Assembly (NCBI GenBank): GCA_016182965.1
Contig: JACPFM010000084.1
Coordinates: 28,046-67,143 of the forward strand
Length of the DNA: 39,098 nt
Reading direction: 5' to 3'
DNA from: Deltaproteobacteria bacterium
GTDB lineage: Bacteria; Myxococcota_A; Polyangia; Polyangiales; JADJMO01
Shown here: one piece after another, positions 22,630 through 29,017 of the stretch
Layout: each line of letters opens with the position of its first letter
How positions within the stretch are numbered: the stretch's first letter is position 1
Program-made: the position numbers and the translations under genes
The notes under the pieces: model-generated
What the model was told of the DNA's origin: nothing
What the model saw: the letters and a program-made list of their open reading frames with translations, nothing else
The model's database searches: none

Positions 22630-24669
22630 ATGCTCGCGGCCGTGGTGTGGGCCGGTCTCATCTGGTTCATCGCGAGTCGAGTCGCGCATCACCGCCGCGT
22701 TCGTCTGATCGATGACGCTCTCGATGCCGGTGACCCACGCCGGGCACGCGCCGTTGCTCGTTTCGCGCTCCGTCGCGCGCGCTGGTTCGATCGCCCGTGG
22801 CTCACATTGCTGTACGCGACCGCACTGTTTTGGGACGGCGAGTTCCCGAGGGCGCTATTGGTAACGCGCGCAGTCCTGAATGACCGCGAGTTCTCTGGGC
22901 TGCGTGGACTACTTCGCGCGCTCGAGATCAAGTGCGTGCTGCTCGCCGGTGACCACGGCGAAGCGCGCGAGCTGCTGAACACTCATCGCGCTCTGCTCGA
23001 TTCGACCCAGTCGATGGGGCGCATCACGAGCGACGGCGCCGCGCTCGATGCACTTCTCCGCGTGGAAGAGGGCGACGCGGACGCAGCCGCTGCTCTCGCC
23101 GCGATTCCCGACGACGACAGCGATTTCGCGCGCATCGTGCACTGGTACCGCGCGAGAGTCGGCGACGACGCCCGAGCGGAGTTGGTCGCAGCCGCGGATG
23201 GTGGCGGCGACCTCTTCGTCGCGCGACGAGCGCGTGAACGGTACGCCGTCCTCTTCGGTGAGGCGCCGGCCCCGGGTGGCATAGCCCCGCGAGTTCGCCG
23301 CTCCACCGTCCTTGCCCACGTCCGAGAAGGCTTGCGGCTCGCTGCGCTTCGTCGATCCGCGTTCTCGACCGCGGTGTTCACGGTCGATCAGGCTCTCGCC
23401 CTCGCGTTGCTGAACGTCGCGATCGCCCTGCTCGTGCGATGCGTCGACTACTCGCCGCGCGCGTGGTTCCTCACCGTCGCCGCGTTCGCGGTCACGGCTC
23501 CGGTCTTGTTCTTCGCAGTGGTGTCGTACGTCGCGACGCGGCCGCTCGCCGGCGGACAGGTTCTACGCCGGCGAAAGCATCCGACGTTGCACGTCGCCGG
23601 CTCGTTCTACGCCGCGATGCCAGTGCTGCTCGTCGCGTACTTCATCGGGACGCGCGCGGCCGAGGGCAGGAAGGCGCACCTGGTCATCGCGGCGGTGCTG
23701 GCGGCGTGGTCGCTCGCGATGGTTGCGCGCCTACTCCGTCAGGTCGCTGGCCGGCCGGCGCTCATTCGCATCGCGGCGGGTTGCCTCGTCGTCGCGATCG
23801 GGTGGCTGGCCCCGATGCACGCCGTGGCCGACATGAAGCTGTGGTTCGGGGAGCCCGATCGGGCGGCAGCCTCCCCTCCCGACGTCGCCGGCTACTTCCT
23901 CGACCAGGGCGACCGTTTGCACGCGGCCGAAGAGGCGCTGCTGCCGGAGCGCGCCGGTGTAGACGACCTGTATTTCCTCGGCATCGCTGCTCACGGTGGC
24001 GAAGATGTCTTCTCGTCGGAGGTGCGGGCGGCGCGAGCGCTCTTCGATCGACGGTTCGATACCGCCGGCCGCTCGATCGCCCTCGCAAACGATCCCGGCG
24101 AGCGCTCGCTGCCCGCGGTCTCGACCGCCAGCATCCGGCACGCGCTGCGCGCGATCGCGTCGCGGATGAACCGCGAAGAGGACATCCTGTTCCTGTTCGT
24201 GACGAGCCACGGATCGGATGCCGGGCTGGCAATCCGTCCCAGCAATCGCATCGCCCATATGGAGACGCTCGCCCCGATGCAGCTTCGCGGGTTGCTCGAC
24301 GGAGCCGGCATTCGCTGGCGCGTGCTCGTCGTCGCGGGCTGTCAGTCGGGCGTGTTCATCGACGCGCTGAAGACGGATTCGACACTCGTAATGACGGCCG
24401 CCGCAAGCGATCGGGCGTCGTATGGATGCGCGCCCGGTCGGCCGATGACGGAGTTCGGCCGCGCGGTCTTCGGTGAGCAGCTCGCAGAGCAGCAGTCGTT
24501 GGTGCGCGCGTTCACGAAGGCAATCAAGGTTCTGGGCGAGCGCGAGGCGTCGAACAAGCTGACACCATCGGCACCGATTCTCCATGTCGGGGCAGCGATC
24601 GCTGTGAAGCTCGAACGCCTCGAACACCGACTGTTTGCCGCAGCCGTGGTGCCGGCGGTGCAGCCGTGA
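22630..24669 (+). CDS. Multi-pass membrane protein with caspase-like peptidase C13 domain
   Basis: The 679-residue protein has an N-terminal membrane segment (about 1-17), a soluble helical region (about 20-230) with TPR-like content (GDPRRARAVARFALRRA, LLAGDHGEARELLNTH), a block of about five membrane helices (roughly 240-430), and a C-terminal peptidase C13 (legumain-like, clan CD) domain. The catalytic dyad is visible: H527 in FLFVTSHGSDAG and C571 in VLVVAGCQSGVFIDAL, followed by TLVMTAAASDRASYGC and FGRAVFGEQL, as in bacterial C13 proteins. C13 peptidases cut after Asn/Asp. Start ATG 22630 has GCGAGG eight bases upstream; GTG 22609 or 22570 would extend it. The next gene starts within its stop codon. 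It looks intact although the island's integrase is dead. Confidence 0.85.
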   Translation: MLAAVVWAGLIWFIASRVAHHRRVRLIDDALDAGDPRRARAVARFALRRARWFDRPWLTLLYATALFWDGEFPRALLVTRAVLNDREFSGLRGLLRALEIKCVLLAGDHGEARELLNTHRALLDSTQSMGRITSDGAALDALLRVEEGDADAAAALAAIPDDDSDFARIVHWYRARVGDDARAELVAAADGGGDLFVARRARERYAVLFGEAPAPGGIAPRVRRSTVLAHVREGLRLAALRRSAFSTAVFTVDQALALALLNVAIALLVRCVDYSPRAWFLTVAAFAVTAPVLFFAVVSYVATRPLAGGQVLRRRKHPTLHVAGSFYAAMPVLLVAYFIGTRAAEGRKAHLVIAAVLAAWSLAMVARLLRQVAGRPALIRIAAGCLVVAIGWLAPMHAVADMKLWFGEPDRAAASPPDVAGYFLDQGDRLHAAEEALLPERAGVDDLYFLGIAAHGGEDVFSSEVRAARALFDRRFDTAGRSIALANDPGERSLPAVSTASIRHALRAIASRMNREEDILFLFVTSHGSDAGLAIRPSNRIAHMETLAPMQLRGLLDGAGIRWRVLVVAGCQSGVFIDALKTDSTLVMTAAASDRASYGCAPGRPMTEFGRAVFGEQLAEQQSLVRAFTKAIKVLGEREASNKLTPSAPILHVGAAIAVKLERLEHRLFAAAVVPAVQP

Positions 24670-25526
24670 GCATGAACGCTTTCATACATCTGGTCAGCGG
24701 CGAGTCGGCCGGTGGCGTGGTACGGGAGACCTTGCGAAAGCTGAAGCGTCGCGAGGAGCTCGTCGTGATTCGCGATGCGCTGAATGTCGGGCCGTTGGCC
24801 GACGTCGATGCCGGCGGCGCGGCGCGCATCGAGTGGTGGAATCGCGTCTACTCGAAGCAGCTGCCGCCACGCGAAACGCGGAAGCTCGACGAATCGGCGG
24901 CTTTTCATAGACTCGCCGCGACCGACACGAGCGTGGTCGTCTGGCACGGTCCGCATCCCTCCGAGCGTCTGGTCCTCCTTCGTGCGTGTTGGTACCTGCG
25001 CGATGCGCCGGAACGCACGTTCGAGGTCGAATCCCCGCCATTGCAGTCGCGGAACCTTCCGCCGTTCTACGGCTCCATCGCGATCGCCAGTCGAGATACT
25101 GCCGAGCGATTGTGGGAGCATCGACGTCACGTCGCCGATGTCGACGCGCGCGCCGCTGAATGGCAGCGCGTCCGAGCGACGCCGGGCGACTGGTTTCGCG
25201 TCCTCGAAGGTGAACGCCTGGTGGACGTGCCGGTCACGAGCCTGGACTCCGAGCTGGTGAACGCGTGCAGCGCGGAGTGGACGTCGCCGTCGCGCGTGAT
25301 CGGAACGGTCCTCGTCGATCACCCTATCGGCGACCGCGTGCTCGCTTGGCGTGTCCGAGAGCTTCTTCGCGCCGGGCTCATCGAGGGCCGCGGCGAAGGG
25401 CCGCATTCCGGACTTCCGGCCGAGGTGCGCACGCCGTCCGAGCGACGGCCCTCCGACATCGGCAATCGTTCGACTAGTCCGGCTGGCCGCCGTTCGACCG
25501 CGGCGAAGATGCGCCGCAAGTCCTGA
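24666..25526 (+). CDS. DUF1835/DUF3658 domain protein coupled to the C13 peptidase
   Basis: The 286-residue protein starts with a DUF1835-type domain (AFIHLVSGESAGGVVRETLRKL...EELVVIRDALNVGPLADV), with the characteristic pattern of a strand, Gly-rich turn and RDAL..GP motif. A C-terminal DUF3658-type domain follows (VPVTSLDSELVNACSAEW...GDRVLAWRVRELLRAGLIEGRG), likely a winged helix-like fold. The last 50 residues are a basic low-complexity tail. Family function is unknown. The start is GTG 24666 overlapping the upstream stop (GTGA), or ATG 24672; either way it is translationally coupled to the C13 peptidase and probably works with it. No membrane segment or signal peptide is seen, so it is cytoplasmic. 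Confidence 0.85.
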   Translation: MSMNAFIHLVSGESAGGVVRETLRKLKRREELVVIRDALNVGPLADVDAGGAARIEWWNRVYSKQLPPRETRKLDESAAFHRLAATDTSVVVWHGPHPSERLVLLRACWYLRDAPERTFEVESPPLQSRNLPPFYGSIAIASRDTAERLWEHRRHVADVDARAAEWQRVRATPGDWFRVLEGERLVDVPVTSLDSELVNACSAEWTSPSRVIGTVLVDHPIGDRVLAWRVRELLRAGLIEGRGEGPHSGLPAEVRTPSERRPSDIGNRSTSPAGRRSTAAKMRRKS

Positions 25527-25534
25527 GGCGGTCA

Positions 25535-25551
25535 TTACCCGCTGGTTACCC
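25535..25551. repeat. Right copy of island direct repeat (possible att site)
   Basis: TTACCCGCTGGTTACCC, identical to 20612-20628, starting 9 bp after the stop of the DUF1835 gene. Downstream of both copies ACTTGGCG is also found, at different distances. Confidence 0.65.
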
Positions 25552-25766
25552 AACGCGCTGGTACTTGGCGGTACGTGATGCCCTGTCGTGTCACATCGAT
25601 CGAGCGGAACACCCGAGAAATCCCGCTGTCGCGCCTGATCGGCCGCTCCGTTGTGAGGGCAGCAGCCCTCGCGCGGCGCGGCGACGCGGGTCGAATGCCT
25701 CAGGTCACCGTGGTGGTCGGCGTCAGCGGGCAGGTCGCCGCCCATCTGCGGGCCGATCCCGCGACG
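25552..25766. other. Intergenic stretch to the right of the island
   Basis: No reading frame here has a start signal, domain or family pattern that I can support. It may be remains of older island sequence. Confidence 0.4.
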
Positions 25767-26018
25767 TCAGAAGCGCAGCGCCGCTCCACGCACGCTGTCG
25801 AGGCGGCGGAGTGCGCCCGCTCCCGGCTTCCACGGCGCTCCGCGAAGGCACCACTTGGCCGTGACCAGACGAAAGCCGACCAGCGGCACGGGCCCGGTGC
25901 GGTTGTTTGCGCCCACGAGCGGCCACGCAGAGGACATCGTGGGCTGCGAGTCCGGCAAGGACTCGCTGTAGCCGTGCGACAGGAGTGTCGCGCAGGATCG
26001 GCGCGCGGCGAAGATCCC
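25767..26018 (-). pseudogene. Open stretch with FGE/C-type-lectin-like end, in frame after the pseudokinase stop
   Basis: Directly after the TGA of the pseudokinase gene the same frame stays open for 83 codons. It contains WPLVGANNRTG and LVGFRLVTAKW. The pattern ANNR...GFRLV is typical of the C-terminal end of formylglycine-generating-enzyme-like and related C-type-lectin domains, which in myxobacteria are often tied to Ser/Thr kinases. Only the last strand is present and there is no good start codon (TTG 25958 is possible), so this is best seen as a remnant or an accidental open frame. Confidence 0.3.
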
Positions 26019-26924
26019 TCACGGCATCACGCGCATCTCGCAGCCGAGATCCGCGAGCGCCGCGCACGCGAGCTTCAGCGCGTGGCGCTGCTCGTCGTTC
26101 AACGTGGCTGCATCGGTGTCGAGGATGCGCGGCAGCAGCACGGCGCGTACGCAGCGATGCGAGCGATTGCGGGCGGCGGCCATGGGATCGTCGACGAAGC
26201 GCTGCGGGCAGTTCGCGCGGTCGATCGCGAGCTGCTCCGGGCCGCTCGACGCGGAGGACGCGATCTCGGCAGCGGCCGGCGGCGCGCTGACCGGCGGCGC
26301 CGCCGCGTCGTCCGACGGCGCTTGTACGGGGGGCGTCGGGAGGGCGGCGACCGCGATCGTGACTCCGATCCCGAGGGCGCCGATCGCCAGCCTACCGACC
26401 GGCAGCCGGTCGAGGACCTGCGCGCGAACGGCGGCGACGTCGAGGTGACGGGCCAGCGCTTCGAACCGGCGCGTCGAGACCCGCTCCCCGACGGGAACGC
26501 CTCCCCGATGGCCGGGCAGCGGGAACAGCGCGCGCAGCTCGGCGACGCAATCGCGCACCGTCAGCCTCTCGTCGAGGCACCGCGCGCGCCACCCGTCGAA
26601 GCCGGGAGGCGGGGGCGCCCCCACGATCTCGGTCGCGACGCCCGCCAGCCCGACGATGTCGTCGCGCACGTGCCGGTAGTCCTCCGTGGCGGCGACGAAG
26701 CCGAAGACGCGCGCGAACGGCTCGCCGTCGTCCCAGGTCAGGAAGATCGCGTGCGTCGACAGGGCTCCGTGCGCGAGCCCCGAGTCGTGTGCGTCGACGA
26801 GCGCGTGCCCGAGCTGCCCGAGCACGACGGAGACCTCGTCGCGCTCGAGCGGCCGGCGGTCGAGGATCGCGCGCAGCGCTTCGCCGCGTGGCTCACCGAC
26901 GCCGATGTGCTCGGACGACGCCAT
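26019..26924 (-). CDS. Membrane-anchored protein-kinase-like pseudokinase
   Basis: The 301-residue protein keeps only the C-lobe pattern of a Hanks-type kinase: LGQLGHALVDAHDSGLAHGALSTHAIFL (catalytic loop HGALST at 52-57, where HxDxKxxN is expected) and VFGFVAA where DFG should be (73-79), then DDIVGLAGV (88-96), like the helix F Asp region. The N-lobe, Gly-rich loop and catalytic Asp are absent, so it cannot be an active kinase. One transmembrane helix (about 177-196) leads to an Ala/Pro-rich linker and a C-terminal domain of about 85 residues with four Cys (NCPQRF, HRCVRAVLLPRI, KLACAALADLGCE). It starts at ATG 26924. Role unknown; scaffolding or sensing is plausible. Confidence 0.8.
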   Translation of the reverse strand: MASSEHIGVGEPRGEALRAILDRRPLERDEVSVVLGQLGHALVDAHDSGLAHGALSTHAIFLTWDDGEPFARVFGFVAATEDYRHVRDDIVGLAGVATEIVGAPPPPGFDGWRARCLDERLTVRDCVAELRALFPLPGHRGGVPVGERVSTRRFEALARHLDVAAVRAQVLDRLPVGRLAIGALGIGVTIAVAALPTPPVQAPSDDAAAPPVSAPPAAAEIASSASSGPEQLAIDRANCPQRFVDDPMAAARNRSHRCVRAVLLPRILDTDAATLNDEQRHALKLACAALADLGCEMRVMP

Positions 26925-26966
26925 TCCCCGACTTTAGCGCGAGGCGCGGGCGGCTTCCTCCGGAAG

Positions 26967-27311
26967 CTACGCCTTCGGCTCGCGGAGCATCACGAGCAGC
27001 ATCTTGGCGGGCGCCTCGGCGTCGAGCGCGTGGGAGACGTGCGCCGGCATGCGGACGATGTCGCCCGCGTTCGCCACGACGGGCTTGCCGCCGATCGTCA
27101 GCTTCATCGAGCCCTCGAGGATGAGCACCAGCGCGTCGAACGGCGCGGTGTGCTCGCTCAGCCCCTGCCCCGCGTCGAACGCGAAGATGGTGACGTTGCC
27201 GCCGCCGGTCTTGGCGAGCACGCGGCTCGCGATGCCCTTCTCGGTGGGCGTGATCAGCGACGCGAGCGCGAGCGCCTCGGCGCCGGAAAGGGTGGAGGAG
27301 TCGTTGGCCAT
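26967..27311 (-). CDS. Small cupin-domain protein
   Basis: A 114-residue single cupin: VTIFAFDAGQGLSEHTAPFDALVLILEGSMKL forms motif 1 and GDIVRMPAHVSHALDAEAPAKMLLVML forms motif 2, with a probable metal-binding His in SEHTAP and another in PAHVSHAL. Proteins of this kind are cytoplasmic and often of unknown substrate; some sense or detoxify small molecules. Start ATG 27311 has GGAG five bases upstream; the longer in-frame start at 27362 would run into the palindrome. A perfect palindrome at 27363-27380, 52 bp upstream, suggests control by a TetR-like repressor that is not encoded nearby. Confidence 0.88.
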   Translation of the reverse strand: MANDSSTLSGAEALALASLITPTEKGIASRVLAKTGGGNVTIFAFDAGQGLSEHTAPFDALVLILEGSMKLTIGGKPVVANAGDIVRMPAHVSHALDAEAPAKMLLVMLREPKA

Positions 27312-27362
27312 CGGTGCTCCGTTCGGGGGATCCCTTCCGGTGGGACTGCGGATCGCGACCAT

Positions 27363-27380
27363 AGTAAGTGTTCACTTACT
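27363..27380. promoter_or_regulatory. TetR-type operator-like palindrome upstream of the cupin gene
   Basis: AGTAAGTG (27363-27370) and CACTTACT (27373-27380) are perfect complements around TT. An AT-rich 18-bp palindrome is striking in this GC-rich DNA and matches the size and style of TetR-family operators. It also lies 183 bp upstream of the divergent methyltransferase gene. From 27381 to 27562 I see no gene. Confidence 0.6.
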
Positions 27381-27562
27381 TGGCAAGGTCCCCGACACGA
27401 GCTCGTCGACCGCGAAGCGATCCGGACGTATGCCTCGCTCCAACGCTGCCGTCGCGTTCGCGAGACGCCGAGGAGCGCCACCACGTGTCGCAGGCGGGCC
27501 CGAAGCACGATTGTGTCGCTCGCGCAGCGTGGAGCTGGTCGCAACGACAGTCGCCGCGTCGT

Positions 27563-28975
27563 ATGAAAGATCGCGGTCCCATGGAGAAGCTGCGCTGGCT
27601 TTCGCGGTCCACCCCGGTCGCCGCGACGTGTCCCTGCTGCGGAAACGATCGCGACAACGCCGTAGTGCTGCAGGCGCTGCACTGGATGCCCGAGCGCGGG
27701 ATGCTCGATCTCGCCCGCTGCCCGCGCTGTGCGAGCGCGTTCTTCCCCGACATCGCCGCGCACGTCGACTACCCGTCGTCGGGTCAGAGCCTCGACGACC
27801 CCGAGTTCGTGCTGCTCCTGCACCACCACCTCGAGCTGGTCTCCGGCCTCGACTGGAAGGTGCCGCTCCTCGAGCAGCTGCCGTTCGATCGCTTCGCCTC
27901 GGTGCTCGAGATCGGGTGCAACGTGGGCGTGGCGCTCGACTACTGCCGTGCGGCGTGGGGCGCCGACGTGGTGGGCCTCGAGCCCTCCGCCTACGGGCTC
28001 GGCGGCGCGAAGCTCCTCGGGCTGCCGATCTACCAGCGGCTCCTGAGCGACGCGCCCGAGCTCGGCGATCGGCGCTTCGACCTCGTGTACGCGACGAGCG
28101 TCCTCGAGCACGCGGCCGATCCGATCGCGTTGCTCGAGGCCATGCGCCAGCGGCTCACGCGCGATGGCGTGCTCTTGTTGACGACTCCACGAGCGGAGAT
28201 CCTCACCCGCGAGACGAGGCCCGGCGATCTCTACGCGACGCTCTCTGCGGGGGCGCGCCGCTTCATCCCCTCGGGCTCGGCCCTGCTCGACATGGTGCAG
28301 CGCAGCGGGTTCTCGCACGTGCGGGCGTCTTCGAGCGGAGACAGCCACGTCGTGATCGCGAGCGACGCGCCGGTCGAGCGCCCGAAGCGCGCCAAGCCCG
28401 CCGAGCGCGTCGCGCGCTACTACCGGGCGCGCACGCGCGATCGGTTCGCCGATCCGCGCGTCGAGCTCGGGTTCCACATCGACGCGTACGCCTGGTCGGT
28501 GAAGATCGGGCGTGAGATCGACGCGGCGGAGCTGGTGCGCCGCATCGACGTCCTGCTGCGCGGCCGCTTCGGCCTGACGCTGGCGCGCCCGCTCGAAGTG
28601 CCGCCGCTGCTGTCGGCCTGCAGCACCTTCTTCGATTTCGGCCGCGTGGTGCCGTACGGGCTGCCCAACTACCTGCGCGCGCAGGCGCGCGTGCTTCGGC
28701 CGATCGCGCCCGTCGCCGCGGCGACGTTCGAGGCCCTGGCCGCGGTGGTGTGCGCCCACGGGCTCCGCGTCGATTTCCAGAGCCTGTCCGGGTACCGCGA
28801 GGTGCTCGACGAGGCCCTCGCGGCGGTGCGCGCCGCGCCGGCGCTGTCGAAGACGGGCGCCGCGCTGCGCGAGGCGGCCGAGGCGGCGATCGCCTTGGTC
28901 CCCGAGCTCTCCGCTTCGCGACTGGCGGCTCGGCCGTCCCGCGAACGCGCGCCGATCTCCCTCCGCCCGTTCTGA
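27563..28975 (+). CDS. Zn-ribbon class I SAM-dependent methyltransferase with long C-terminal region
   Basis: The 470-residue protein begins with a Cys4 zinc ribbon (CPCC at 23-26, CPRC at 53-56). A Rossmann methyltransferase domain follows, with motif I VLEIGCNVG (114-122), acidic motif II (VVGLEPS) and the region FDLVYATSVLEHAADP, typical of Methyltransf_11/13-type enzymes that often modify sugars or small molecules. Residues about 285-470 are an unrecognised, helix-rich extension with no membrane segment. The start could be ATG 27563 or ATG 27581. No operon partner is evident; a helicase gene follows 42 bp later but has its own start region. Substrate unknown. Confidence 0.82.
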   Translation: MKDRGPMEKLRWLSRSTPVAATCPCCGNDRDNAVVLQALHWMPERGMLDLARCPRCASAFFPDIAAHVDYPSSGQSLDDPEFVLLLHHHLELVSGLDWKVPLLEQLPFDRFASVLEIGCNVGVALDYCRAAWGADVVGLEPSAYGLGGAKLLGLPIYQRLLSDAPELGDRRFDLVYATSVLEHAADPIALLEAMRQRLTRDGVLLLTTPRAEILTRETRPGDLYATLSAGARRFIPSGSALLDMVQRSGFSHVRASSSGDSHVVIASDAPVERPKRAKPAERVARYYRARTRDRFADPRVELGFHIDAYAWSVKIGREIDAAELVRRIDVLLRGRFGLTLARPLEVPPLLSACSTFFDFGRVVPYGLPNYLRAQARVLRPIAPVAAATFEALAAVVCAHGLRVDFQSLSGYREVLDEALAAVRAAPALSKTGAALREAAEAAIALVPELSASRLAARPSRERAPISLRPF

Positions 28976-28990
28976 CCGCGCCGTGCGGTC
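28974..28990 (+). terminator. Short hairpin at the methyltransferase stop codon
   Basis: GACCGC (28974-28979) pairs with GCGGTC (28985-28990) around GCCGT. It overlaps the TGA stop. There is no T-run, so a terminator role is weak. Confidence 0.25.
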
Positions 28991-29017
28991 CGTGCCGATT
29001 CCTGCTAACGAGCGCGG

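Larger units (their letters stand above)
20612..25551. mobile_element. Candidate 4.9-kb genomic island bounded by a 17-bp direct repeat
   Basis: TTACCCGCTGGTTACCC is present at 20612-20628 and 25535-25551 and nowhere else noticed in the window. The left copy includes the stop codon and last codons of the integrase remnant, as is common for att sites. Between the copies are the integrase remnant, a frameshifted PIN-like gene, a membrane C13 peptidase and a DUF1835/DUF3658 protein, all with visibly lower GC than flanking genes. tRNA-Pro lies 171 bp to the left. The bounds are inferred from the repeat only. Confidence 0.55.

Noticed and set aside
25767..26018. Diversity-generating retroelement template or variable repeat
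   Set aside because: The GFRLV ending hints at this, but there is no reverse transcriptase, accessory gene or second near-identical copy in the window.
25575..27566. Plus-strand 663-residue frame
   Set aside because: It runs antisense through the pseudokinase and cupin genes with Arg-rich text and no domain.
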